A DNA stretch of 64,000 bases from Saprospiraceae bacterium. GTDB lineage: Bacteria; Bacteroidota; Bacteroidia; Chitinophagales; Saprospiraceae. Location: the NCBI GenBank assembly GCA_016717145.1, contig JADKGD010000012.1, positions 1 to 64,000 of the forward strand, in the 5' to 3' direction. The notes beneath the pieces were generated by a model. The model worked only from the letters and a program-made list of their open reading frames with translations. It did not search any database and was not told the DNA's origin. Shown one piece after another: positions 46,030 to 54,207 of the stretch; position 1 is the stretch's first letter, and each line of letters opens with the position of its first letter. Both the position numbers and the translations under genes were made by a program.

Positions 46030-47021
46030 ATGAGAATTTTTTTTACATTTTTTTTGGCCATTTCTTCATTCTTTGTACTCGGACAAACTTCTTCTGGAAC
46101 TCTATCATTAGGAACTTCTACGTCTACTTGCGCTACTGGATGTAGCTCCACAACAGCACATTTTGTACTACTTGCGGAACAAATGCAACCGGTAGTTGTA
46201 CTGAATATGCATTAACACAAACGGTTTCTGTCCCTCCCGGCAGTACTGTGTCTATAACACTTACAAACGCAAATTGTGGTGCTAATGGCGAGTTTTGATA
46301 CTACTGATGAATCACATTTCTTGCGAATGGAATCTTAAGTCTTGTACAGGAACAGGTACTGATGGGAATCTACAACCAGATGTTTCGACAATCCAAGTAC
46401 AACAACACCTAAAGATGTTGTATTTGGCTATCAAATAGAAGAGATGAGTTCGCAGTTGGACCTATACTATATCTCCGGGAACAGGTACCTCTTGTATAAT
46501 TTTGCCTGTATCATTTAAAGACTTTATAGTAAAAATAATTTTCTTAATAGTATTATTTCACCACGGCATCAGAAACAAACAATGATTACTTCACCATCGA
46601 GCGCTCATCTGATGGTAAGTCATATGATATTATTGGTAAAATTGATGGCGCTGGCAGTAGTTCAAATGAGATTAAGTATGAATTTGTAGATGAAAAACCA
46701 TCGGCTGGTATCAATTACTATCGTATCAAACAAACTGACTTCGATGGACAGTACTCGTATTCAGATATTAAATCGGTGAGATTTAAGGGATTGAATAATG
46801 TAGCTGTCACTCCAAGAACCACTGAATCACAGCTCAATATTATCACCGATCTGGAAAATTATACCATAGATATTTTTAATACATCAGGACAAGTAGTCAA
46901 ATCATACAAAGCCATGAGTCTTGACCAAACTATATCAATTGAAACTCTGATATCTGGCTTGTATTACATTAAAATCAATGGTGGCTCTGAAAACCAGACG
47001 TTAAAAATTATTAAAATATAG
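46030..47021 (+). pseudogene. Type IX secretion cargo protein of unknown function, frameshifted
   Basis: A signal peptide MRIFFTFFLAISSFFVLG is followed by a Ser/Thr/Cys-rich region (SLGTSTSTCATGCSSTTAHF, CTTCGTNATGSC) whose function I do not recognise. After several frame changes (about 46160, 46290, 46400, 46450, 46550) the text becomes WTTASETNNDYFTIERSSDGKSYDIIGKI and INYYRIKQTDFDGQYSYSDIKSV, the usual lead-in to a type A sorting domain. The last 80 residues (ENYTIDIFNTSGQVVKSY, ISGLYYIKI) are that domain. The IS982 element ends 25 bases upstream, so promoter separation may explain the loss, though sequencing indels are possible too. Confidence 0.7.
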
Positions 47022-47058
47022 ATCAAAAACAATTTATTTTGTTTTAAAAACAAGAATT

Positions 47059-47100
47059 AAAAGCATTCCCTATTTTTGATTGGGAATGCTTTTTTATTTT
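47059..47100 (+). terminator. Rho-independent terminator after the T9SS cargo gene
   Basis: A perfect 12-bp stem AAAAGCATTCCC (47059-47070) / GGGAATGCTTTT (47082-47093) has an 11-base loop and a T-rich run after it. It lies 38 bases after the stop codon. Confidence 0.88.
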
Positions 47101-47220
47101 TAAATGGAGAAAACTATAATTTAATCATTAAAAAAATTATACTTATAAAATAATTTTCCCTGAAATGTTGTTTATTTGTTGAGTTTATTTCTTCCTTAAC
47201 CCAATAAATAGTAAACAGCT

Positions 47221-49968
47221 ATGCGGAAACAAAATTTTTACGCTATTATTTTTTGTTTAATTACTTTGTTGCCTTTTGCTGAGGCACAAAAAACTTTGCC
47301 TGCCGGCATGAAAAAAATTACTTCAGTAGAAGGCATTACTGAATATAATCTGGAAAATGGTCTTAAAATATTGATGTTCCCTGACCAATCAAAACCAACT
47401 ATCACAGTAAATATCACGTATATGGTTGGTTCACGTCACGAAGGATATGGAGAGACAGGAATGGCACACTTGCTTGAACACCTGGTATTCAAAGGCACCC
47501 CAAAACATCCGAATATTCCGCAAGAACTTACTGCGCATGGTGCCAGGCCAAATGGTACCACCTGGTATGACAGAACCAATTACTATGAATCATTTAATGC
47601 TACTGAAGAAAACCTGAAATGGGCATTGGATCTCGAAGCTGATAGAATGGTCAATTCTTATATAGCCAAAAAAGATCTGGATAGCGAATTTTCAGTAGTA
47701 AGAAATGAATTTGAAAGTGGTGAAAATGATCCTTCCGGTGTACTCATGGAACGTGTACTCAGCACTGCTTATTTATGGCATAATTATGGAAACAGCACCA
47801 TCGGTGCCAGAGCCGATATTGAAAATGTACCTATTGAGCGTTTGCAGGCATTCTACAGGAAGTATTATCAACCAGATAATGCCATACTTACGGTAACAGG
47901 TAAATTTGATGAAGCTAAAACATTGGATTTGATCAATGAATATTACAGCAAAATACCCAGACCGGACCGAAAACTGGAAATAACATATACCAAAGAACCC
48001 ATTCAGGACGGCGAAAGACTTGTCTCACTCAGAAGAACAGGTGATGTTCAGGTTGTTTCCTGCAGCTACCATACTGCTCCCGGTTCTCATAAAGATTATG
48101 CAGCTATTGCCGTCATTGATGAACTTTTGTCAAATGAACCCTCAGGTCGGTTGTACAAAGCACTTGTGGAGAGCAAAAAAGCGTCATATGTCTGGAGTTT
48201 TGCACCGAGTCTTAAAGAACCTGGATTTATCTATATCAATGCTACACTTAGAAAAGAAGATAATATTGATGAAGTTAAAAAAATTATGTTAGCCACTTTG
48301 GATAGTTTGAAGATCAATCAACCCACCAAAGAAGAACTTGACAGAGCAAAATCCAGACTTCAAAAACAATGGGAGTTAGGATTCAATGCATCAGATAGAG
48401 TAGGTCTTAATATCAGTGAATATATCGCACAAGGTGATTGGAGGTTATACTTTTTGTACAGAGATGCTATAGAAAAAGTAACATTAGACGATGTTGTTAC
48501 CGCTGCCGCTATGTATTTTAAACCATCAAACCGTACGCTCGGTATCTTCATACCTGAAGAAAAACCGGACAGAGTAGAGACACCAAAAGCACCTGAAATT
48601 GCCAGCCTGGTCGACGGATATAAAGGAAAAGAGCTCATAGCTCAGGGTGAAGCATTCGATCCTTCTTTTGAAAATATTAATAAACGCACGATTAAAGGAA
48701 AAGAAAAATCAGGCCTTAAATCTGCCCTACTTTCAAAACAAAACAGAGGTGATGGTGTGAATGCCAATATTACATTAAGATATGGCACACCTTCGAGCCT
48801 TGTGGGTAAGTCTACGATTGCTGAAATGACAGCTTCAATGATTGACAAGGGCACAAAAACTGTCAGTCGTCAGGAAATACAGGACAAATTGGATGCTTTG
48901 AAGGCACGTGTGAATGTTTTTGGCGGTCAATCTAGTCTTACATTCAGCATTGAGACTACCAATCAAAATCTGGAAAAAGTATTGGATCTTGTCGGTGACA
49001 TGGCTTTACATCCCGCATTTTCTCAGGATGAATTCGACAAATTGAAGGCTGAAAAACTTGCTGGTCTTGAAGAACAGCTGTCAGATCCAGGAGCAATTGC
49101 AAATAACAGACTTAATATCCTGACCAATCCATTCCCTAAAAATGATGCCAGATATGTTATGACTATGGCTGAAGAATTGGAGGCTATTAAAGCTACCACA
49201 CTTGATGATGTAAAAAAGTTTTACACTGAAAATTATGGCGCCAGCGAAGCAACAGCAAGCGTAGTTGGAGATTTTGATAATAGCGCGATTAATGCAAAAC
49301 TCACTAAATATTTTGGTGATTGGAAAAGCCCCGGAAAATATGTACGAATCACCGATCCGTATATAGCCATCACTCCGGCAGACGAAAATATCAATACCCC
49401 TGACAAAGCCAATGCTATGTTTTTTGCTTCCCTACCACTTCAAATAAATGATAATCATCCTGACTATGCTGCAATGGTCATTGGCAACTTTATGATCGGA
49501 GGTGGCTTTCTTAACTCAAGACTTGCAACCAGAATCAGACAAAAAGAAGGACTAAGTTATGGTGTCGGATCCAATTTTTATGGTAGCAGCCTTGATGATT
49601 CGGGCGGATTTGGCGCTTATGCCATCTATGCGCCTGAAAACAGAGATAAGGTGCAAAAAGCTTTTGCAGAAGAAATTGATAAAATCAGAATGGAAGGATT
49701 TACGCAGACAGAACTCGATGCTGCACGTTCGGGTTGGATTCAGGGTCAAGGTGTCAGCAGGGCACAAGACAGACAGTTGTTGGGTAAACTCGCCAATTAT
49801 CTCAGGCTTGATCGTGACATGATGTGGGATAAAGCACTGGAAGACAAAATTATGAGTCTTAGTGCCGCAGATATCAATAAGGTCATGGCAAAATATATGG
49901 ACCCTACAAAAATGGTTTATGTTAAAGCAGGTGATTTTGAAAAAGCATTTAAGCAAGTGAAGCCTTAA
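47221..49968 (+). CDS. M16-family zinc peptidase, two-domain, exported
   Basis: M16 proteases (pitrilysin/mitochondrial processing peptidase family) cleave unfolded or short peptides. The 915-residue product has a signal peptide (FYAIIFCLITLLPFAEA). The active first domain carries HLLEH at residues 83-87, with the third ligand Glu near 163 in VVRNEFESG. A second, inactive M16 half runs from about residue 500 on, with RLATRIRQKEGLSYGVGSNFYGS. The tandem active/inactive arrangement is normal for the family. Export suggests a periplasmic or outer-membrane-facing role, not proven. It is alone, with a terminator behind it and none of its usual partners beside it. Confidence 0.92.
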   Translation: MRKQNFYAIIFCLITLLPFAEAQKTLPAGMKKITSVEGITEYNLENGLKILMFPDQSKPTITVNITYMVGSRHEGYGETGMAHLLEHLVFKGTPKHPNIPQELTAHGARPNGTTWYDRTNYYESFNATEENLKWALDLEADRMVNSYIAKKDLDSEFSVVRNEFESGENDPSGVLMERVLSTAYLWHNYGNSTIGARADIENVPIERLQAFYRKYYQPDNAILTVTGKFDEAKTLDLINEYYSKIPRPDRKLEITYTKEPIQDGERLVSLRRTGDVQVVSCSYHTAPGSHKDYAAIAVIDELLSNEPSGRLYKALVESKKASYVWSFAPSLKEPGFIYINATLRKEDNIDEVKKIMLATLDSLKINQPTKEELDRAKSRLQKQWELGFNASDRVGLNISEYIAQGDWRLYFLYRDAIEKVTLDDVVTAAAMYFKPSNRTLGIFIPEEKPDRVETPKAPEIASLVDGYKGKELIAQGEAFDPSFENINKRTIKGKEKSGLKSALLSKQNRGDGVNANITLRYGTPSSLVGKSTIAEMTASMIDKGTKTVSRQEIQDKLDALKARVNVFGGQSSLTFSIETTNQNLEKVLDLVGDMALHPAFSQDEFDKLKAEKLAGLEEQLSDPGAIANNRLNILTNPFPKNDARYVMTMAEELEAIKATTLDDVKKFYTENYGASEATASVVGDFDNSAINAKLTKYFGDWKSPGKYVRITDPYIAITPADENINTPDKANAMFFASLPLQINDNHPDYAAMVIGNFMIGGGFLNSRLATRIRQKEGLSYGVGSNFYGSSLDDSGGFGAYAIYAPENRDKVQKAFAEEIDKIRMEGFTQTELDAARSGWIQGQGVSRAQDRQLLGKLANYLRLDRDMMWDKALEDKIMSLSAADINKVMAKYMDPTKMVYVKAGDFEKAFKQVKP

Positions 49969-49993
49969 ATACGAACAAGAGATGAGATTATAG

Positions 49994-50031
49994 AGAGGAA
50001 TAAGACTTTTTAGTTTTATTCCTCTTTTTTT
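49994..50031 (+). terminator. Terminator after the M16 peptidase gene
   Basis: AGAGGAATAAGAC and GTTTTATTCCTCT form a stem with one mismatch, followed by a run of T. It begins 25 bases after the stop. Confidence 0.8.
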
Positions 50032-50077
50032 ATTAAAAAAAGCAATTGCGAATTAGATCACAACTGCTTTATTAATG

Positions 50078-50152
50078 TGGGAGATGAGGGGTTCGAACCC
50101 CCGACCCCCTCGGTGTAAACGAGGTGCTCTGAACCAGCTGAGCTAATCTCCC
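50078..50152 (-). tRNA. tRNA-Val (anticodon TAC)
   Basis: The minus strand folds as a full cloverleaf: acceptor GGGAGAT with ATCTCCC, D-arm AGCTCAGCTGGTTCAGAGC, anticodon stem CCTCG / CGAGG around TTTACAC, and T-arm GGGGTTCGAACCCC. The central anticodon TAC reads GUA, valine. The discriminator is A; the CCA is not encoded. Confidence 0.95.
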
Positions 50153-50291
50153 GATAAAATAAAATGGTAGGAAAAAAGGCCTTTCTTCAAAAGCGAGTGC
50201 AAATATATAACTCTTATTTACTAAGACAAATCTTTAAACATGTTTTTTAAAAATAAAATAAATTGAAAACATACAAGTTTGGTGTATTATG

Positions 50292-51398
50292 TTAATCCAA
50301 AAATGGAAGCGCACAAACTGTAGCCTCCATATATTTTTTTCCTGCCTGGATAAAGATCTTGCTTCCCAGGGCCGAAAATTGATGCTGTACATAACCCATA
50401 CCAATGGGAATATCCAAAGAGGGAGACTGTGTTCCGGAAGTGACTATGCCTATCTCGTTTTCGTTTTCATCAAATATAAGATAGTCGTGGCGCGGCACTC
50501 TGCGGTCCTGCATGGTAAATCCAACCAATTTTTTTGAAAGCCCGGTTGCTTTTTGAACAGTCATCCAATCCTGGCCATTAAATGTTGCCGGTTTTTTTAA
50601 TTTTGTGATCCAGCCCAATCCTGCCTCCAAAGGAGAAGTATGATCATTAATATCATTGCCATATAAACAAAATCCTTTTTCCAGACGCAAAGTGTCTCTC
50701 GCACCAAGTCCACATGGCTTTATGTCAAACTCTGCACCCGCCTCCATCACTGTATTCCATAAAGCCAATGTATCTTCATTGCTCACATACAGTTCAAATC
50801 CTCCACTACCTGTGTAGCCTGTTGCGGAAATCAGAACATTGTCAATACCCGCTATAGACCCTTTTCTAAATGTATAATATTCAATAGCACTAAGATCAAT
50901 TGATGTCAATTTTTGCAAAGTGGCTGTGGCCTTAGGTCCCTGAACAGCTATTAATCCGGTCTTATCAGAAATATTAATCATTCGTGCGTCAAAAGTATTA
51001 TGTGATGTAATCCAATCCCAATCTTTTTGCATATTGGATGCGTTAACGACCAGCATAAAAGCCTGCTCCCCTTCTGCACACATCTCCTCACCAAGTCTGT
51101 AGACCAACAAATCATCAACAATTCCACCCGCCAAATTGGGCAAACAGCTATATTGGGCTTCGTTTATGTCAAGTTTTGATGCATCATTGCTTGTTACTTT
51201 TTGTACTAAATCGAGAGCCTGTTTGCCCTTAATAATAAATTCTCCCATATGAGACACATCAAATACTCCTACACTTTTTCGTACGGCAAAGTGTTCTTCA
51301 GTAATGGTGGAATAAGATATAGGCATGTTATAGCCTGCAAAATCTGCCATTTTTGCACCTAATGCAATGTGTACGTGTGTTAAAGGGGTATCTTGCAT
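50292..51398 (-). CDS. gcvT: Glycine cleavage system aminomethyltransferase (T protein)
   Basis: GcvT transfers the methylene unit from the lipoylated H protein to tetrahydrofolate. The 368-residue product begins with the folate-binding MADFAGYNMPISYSTITEEHFAVRKSVGVFDVSHMGEF and contains ATGYTGSGGFELYVSNED and ARDTLRLEKGFCLYGNDIN, the tight family signatures. The C-terminal GcvT barrel has IGIVTSGTQSPSLDIPIGMGYV. gcvH and gcvP are not in the window. The gene is transcribed towards tRNA-Val. Confidence 0.96.
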   Translation of the reverse strand: MQDTPLTHVHIALGAKMADFAGYNMPISYSTITEEHFAVRKSVGVFDVSHMGEFIIKGKQALDLVQKVTSNDASKLDINEAQYSCLPNLAGGIVDDLLVYRLGEEMCAEGEQAFMLVVNASNMQKDWDWITSHNTFDARMINISDKTGLIAVQGPKATATLQKLTSIDLSAIEYYTFRKGSIAGIDNVLISATGYTGSGGFELYVSNEDTLALWNTVMEAGAEFDIKPCGLGARDTLRLEKGFCLYGNDINDHTSPLEAGLGWITKLKKPATFNGQDWMTVQKATGLSKKLVGFTMQDRRVPRHDYLIFDENENEIGIVTSGTQSPSLDIPIGMGYVQHQFSALGSKIFIQAGKKYMEATVCALPFLD

Positions 51399-51878
51399 AT
51401 AATATTCGTTTGTTGATTTAATTTGGTCAAAGATAGTTAAGTTGCGGCATACCTCTTAAACAACTCAGTTTTATTTTTTTCTGATAATTAGTTTAATATG
51501 GTTCAATGCGCTTTGCTTGGTTCAATTTGGCAATACGCTTCTCTTATTTCAATATAGTTCAATTAGTTCAATTCGCCTGCGGCTTAGGTCAATGCGCTTC
51601 GCTTAGGTCAATATAGTTCAATGCTCTGCGGCTTAGTTCAATTAGTTCAGTGCGCTGCAGCTTAGTTCAATTAGTTCAATGTGGCAATAAGTTCCATTGA
51701 GGATATGAACAAACAAATATTAAAAAACAGCCATTATGTCATGTTTTTAATTAGTAAATTGTCATTATGTCATTATAAATGAGGTGAGATATGACAAATT
51801 CGTTTTAAAATTGGTGTGGAACAAAAATTGTCATATAAGTTGTGTAATCAATTATTTAAAACTTAAATTTTTATATCC
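51399..51878. other. Intergenic region with degenerate TTCAAT repeats
   Basis: No gene is visible in these 480 bases. The left half contains the short repeats listed separately. The right part holds sequence upstream of the hsp20 pair, where I see no full TAnnTTTG/TTG promoter. Runs such as TGTCATTATGTCATTAT also repeat. Confidence 0.5.
51496..51700. repeat. Degenerate short tandem repeats (TTCAAT / GCGCTTCGC)
   Basis: At least eleven copies of TTCAAT or GTCAAT occur at roughly 9-21 base spacing, many separated by GCGCTTCGC, GCTCTGCGGC or GCGCTGCAGC, often followed by TTAG. The pattern GTTCAATTAGTTCAAT is seen repeatedly. Copies are imperfect, with no CRISPR-like constant repeat length. They lie upstream of gcvT and of the hsp20 pair. 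Confidence 0.7.
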
Positions 51879-52310
51879 ATGAATAACATAATGTTCAGAC
51901 CAAACTACAAAAACGTAAACAGTGATATCAACAGATTTTTGGGTGATGTTTTTAACAGACCTTTGTCAGAATGTGTTGCAGAAAAAGCTGTAAATAAGTC
52001 GTTTGCTTTTTCAAACATTGAGGAACTTGAAGACCGGTTTGTTGTACATATTGCAGTACCGGGATTTGCAAAAGACCAAATTACCATCAACATAGAAAAA
52101 AATAAAATGACTGTTGCAGGAAAAAAGGAGTCAGATACGAATATCAAATATAATTTGCGAGAATTTAAATTTGATGATTTCAGCAGATCATTTAACCTGC
52201 CTGAAGATATTAAATCCGACAATATCGAAGCTACTTTTGAAAATGGTGTTTTGTCTATTGACATTCCAAAAAGCGAAAAAGCTGCACCAAAGACCATTGA
52301 AGTGAAATAA
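51879..52310 (+). CDS. Small heat-shock protein Hsp20 (first copy)
   Basis: ATP-independent holdase chaperones of this type bind unfolding proteins. The 143-residue protein has the alpha-crystallin domain with EDRFVVHIAVPGFAKDQITINIEKNKMTVAGKKE, then FNLPEDIKSDNIEATFENGVLSIDIPKSE, the IEATFENGVL motif being the domain hallmark. The C-terminus lacks a clear IxI motif, ending APKTIEVK with only IEV. It is 27 bases upstream of a second copy of the same family, in the same orientation, suggesting a bicistronic stress unit. Confidence 0.92.
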   Translation: MNNIMFRPNYKNVNSDINRFLGDVFNRPLSECVAEKAVNKSFAFSNIEELEDRFVVHIAVPGFAKDQITINIEKNKMTVAGKKESDTNIKYNLREFKFDDFSRSFNLPEDIKSDNIEATFENGVLSIDIPKSEKAAPKTIEVK

Positions 52311-52337
52311 TTTAACTAACCTTAAAATTACATTTAA

Positions 52338-52778
52338 ATGAATGCGATAAAAATAAATCCATTGATACGTGGAAAATCATTTGGTAACATAGTTGAAGAA
52401 GTGTTGGGCAGTAGTATATCAGGGCTTACAGGAGAAAATTTTGAAGTGACAAGTCCAGCAGTGAATATTTCTGAATCAGATGAAGCCTACCGTCTTGAAG
52501 TAGCAGCTCCAGGACTTGTTAAAACTGATTTCAGTATCTCAATTGAAAATGATCAATTGATCATAGCTACAACCGACAAATCAGCGTCTGATACCAAGGA
52601 AAATAAATGGGCAAAAAAAGAGTTCGATTTTTCTCATTTTCGTCGGGTATTTCATCTTTCCGAGACTGTAGATAAAGACACTATAAGTGCCTCATACGAA
52701 AATGGTGCATTAAACATTTTTATTCTAAAACGACAAGAAATAAGAGGAAAAGAAGTACAAGAAATAAAGATCAAATAA
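52338..52778 (+). CDS. Small heat-shock protein Hsp20 (second copy)
   Basis: This 146-residue protein is paralogous to the one upstream. It has EAYRLEVAAPGLVKTDFSISIENDQLIIA, then FSHFRRVFHLSETVDKDTISASYENGALNIFILKRQE, the latter corresponding to the ENGVL motif of the alpha-crystallin domain. The two genes have diverged strongly in their N-terminal arms (about 45 residues), which set substrate and oligomer preference. The tail EVQEIKIK gives only a weak IxI match. Tandem Hsp20 copies occur in many Bacteroidota. Confidence 0.9.
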   Translation: MNAIKINPLIRGKSFGNIVEEVLGSSISGLTGENFEVTSPAVNISESDEAYRLEVAAPGLVKTDFSISIENDQLIIATTDKSASDTKENKWAKKEFDFSHFRRVFHLSETVDKDTISASYENGALNIFILKRQEIRGKEVQEIKIK

Positions 52779-52850
52779 GAAAGGGGTTAGTTTTTCATAG
52801 TAAGGTTTTGTAAGGTATCTGGTTTCTCATGGCCAGATACTTTTTTTTTG

Positions 52851-52932
52851 TGCCGAAGGCGGGACTTGAACCCGCACAACTTTCGTCATACGCCTCTGAA
52901 ACGTACGTGTCTACCAATTTCACCACTTCGGC
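52851..52932 (-). tRNA. tRNA-Leu (anticodon CAG)
   Basis: The minus strand gives acceptor GCCGAAG / CTTCGGC, a D-arm with GGTAGAC, an anticodon stem TACGT / GCGTA around TTCAGAG (anticodon CAG, codon CUG), a long class II variable arm and T-arm GCGGGTTCAAGTCCCGC. The long variable arm supports leucine. The discriminator is A. Confidence 0.9.
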
Positions 52933-53052
52933 TTTAAAATGCTTTTTGTCTTTTTTTAGTTAAAAGATCAAAATCTAGCTCACAAAATTAAAAATAATAT
53001 TTGTTTTATCCATAAATCTATACCATTTGTAAAATAATTTATGCCCGAAGTG

Positions 53053-53082
53053 TTGACAAATTAAAAAAAGCCTTTATCTTTG
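53053..53082 (+). promoter_or_regulatory. Bacteroidota promoter of the ECF sigma factor gene
   Basis: TTG at 53053-53055, a 19-base spacer and TATCTTTG at 53075-53082 match the -33 TTG / -7 TAnnTTTG consensus at ideal spacing. The start codon lies 108 bases downstream, giving a long 5' leader. Confidence 0.8.
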
Positions 53083-53190
53083 TGGTCAAGTAGTTAAAAT
53101 TATTTTTTAAACATCAGTCAAAAAAAGCGCGTATAGTTCAAACATCTACACTTAAATAAGGAAATTTCTTTAACCCATAATTGTGTAGAT

Positions 53191-53769
53191 ATGCAGCTTA
53201 AGATGTTTAATGATCAGGAATTGATTTCACTTTATCTTGCCGGAAATCAATCAGCTTTCGAAGTTTTATTAAAAAGACATAAAGATAAGATTTATACATC
53301 TATCTATTTGTTTGTGAAGGATTCAGAATTGGCTGAAGACATATTTCAGGAAGTATTTATCAAAATCGTCGATACACTGCGAAAAGATAAATATAATAAT
53401 GAAGGAAAATTTCTACAATGGGCCATGCGCATTTCCTATAACATGTGCGTAGATTATTTCAGAAGATCCAAGCGTATGTCAAAGATATCTTCGAATGAGA
53501 CTTTCGATATTTTCAATATTATTGAATCAAAAGATGATAATATGGAACATACTATTATAAAAAGCCAGATACATACCAAACTAAGAGAAGTCATTGATTT
53601 ACTTCCTGATGAGCAACGCGAAGTTGTGATTCTGAGACATTATGCTGATATGAGTTTTAAAGAAATTTCCCAAATGACCAGGGTAAGTATAAATACATCA
53701 CTTGGCCGCATGAGATATGCACTTATAAATCTTCGTAAGATGGTAAGCGAAAAGGAAATGGTCATCTGA
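53191..53769 (+). CDS. ECF-type RNA polymerase sigma factor
   Basis: The 192-residue protein has sigma region 2 (YTSIYLFVKDSELAEDIFQEVFIKIV, about residues 32-57) and region 4 (LLPDEQREVVILRHYADMSFKEISQMTRVSINTSLGRMRYALINLRKM, with the helix-turn-helix near 155-180). Regions 1 and 3 are missing, which defines the ECF class. The link between the two is Asp/Lys rich. No anti-sigma factor gene lies next to it, so regulation is unclear. It has a strong TTG/TAnnTTTG promoter and is followed within four bases by the structured segment at 53773. Confidence 0.9.
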   Translation: MQLKMFNDQELISLYLAGNQSAFEVLLKRHKDKIYTSIYLFVKDSELAEDIFQEVFIKIVDTLRKDKYNNEGKFLQWAMRISYNMCVDYFRRSKRMSKISSNETFDIFNIIESKDDNMEHTIIKSQIHTKLREVIDLLPDEQREVVILRHYADMSFKEISQMTRVSINTSLGRMRYALINLRKMVSEKEMVI

Positions 53770-53772
53770 TTA

Positions 53773-53985
53773 AACCCAGAATCCGCATTAGAAATTTATT
53801 CCGATAATATCTGACTTTATATTTGTTTCTGATTTCCAGGGGCTTTTGCCTAAGCCACGATCCAGTTGTTCGTGGTTCAAGCCTAAAAAGCCATTTCGTA
53901 TGGCTTTTTTAAACGGCTTTCATGTGCATCACAACTATTTTGTCAAATATTCTCTCATTACAAAGTCCAATGCGGAATCTGGGTT
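53773..53985. other. MITE-like structured segment with 17-bp inverted ends
   Basis: AACCCAGAATCCGCATT (53773-53789) recurs inverted as AATGCGGAATCTGGGTT (53969-53985), a 17-bp match with one mismatch. Between them are a stem with CCACGA / TCGTGG and GGCTT / AAGCC arms (about 53840-53882) and the perfect hairpin AAAAAGCCAT / ATGGCTTTTT (53885-53909). No open frame of note occurs. The inverted ends resemble a MITE or IS remnant; no target duplication is clear. A transcript 3' end structure is the alternative. Confidence 0.5.
53885..53910 (+). terminator. Rho-independent terminator-like hairpin
   Basis: A 10-bp perfect stem AAAAAGCCAT / ATGGCTTTTT has a five-base loop TTCGT and ends in T. It lies 115 bases after the sigma factor stop. 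It could work in either direction because both arms end in A/T runs. Confidence 0.65.
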
Positions 53986-54041
53986 ATATCAACCTGGAGG
54001 TTGATCCTCAACAAGTAAAGTTTTGTTTGTCAAATAATTTG

Positions 54042-54072
54042 GGGTGTAGCAATAAGTTACACCCTTTTTTTT
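54042..54072 (+). terminator. Hairpin terminator, plus strand
   Basis: GGGTGTA pairs with TACACCC around AGCAATAAGT and is followed by eight T. It lies 270 bases after the sigma factor stop and would end the sigma factor transcript, or that of the intervening segment. Confidence 0.7.
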
Positions 54073-54144
54073 AAATCTACCCCAAAATAAAATTTTGAAA
54101 CTATTCCTGATATTCTAATCCACTAATTTAGGTCTAGAAAATAT

Positions 54145-54187
54145 AAAAAAAATCACCAATCTGTACAAATGTACTGATTGATGATTT
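54145..54187 (-). terminator. Terminator of the padR-pspC unit
   Basis: AAATCACCAATCTGTAC (54150-54166) and GTACTGATTGATGATTT (54171-54187) pair with two mismatches around AAAT. On the minus strand a T-run follows the stem. It begins 21 bases after the stop of the PspC-domain gene. Confidence 0.75.
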
Positions 54188-54207
54188 CAACAAAACAATT
54201 CCTATTA

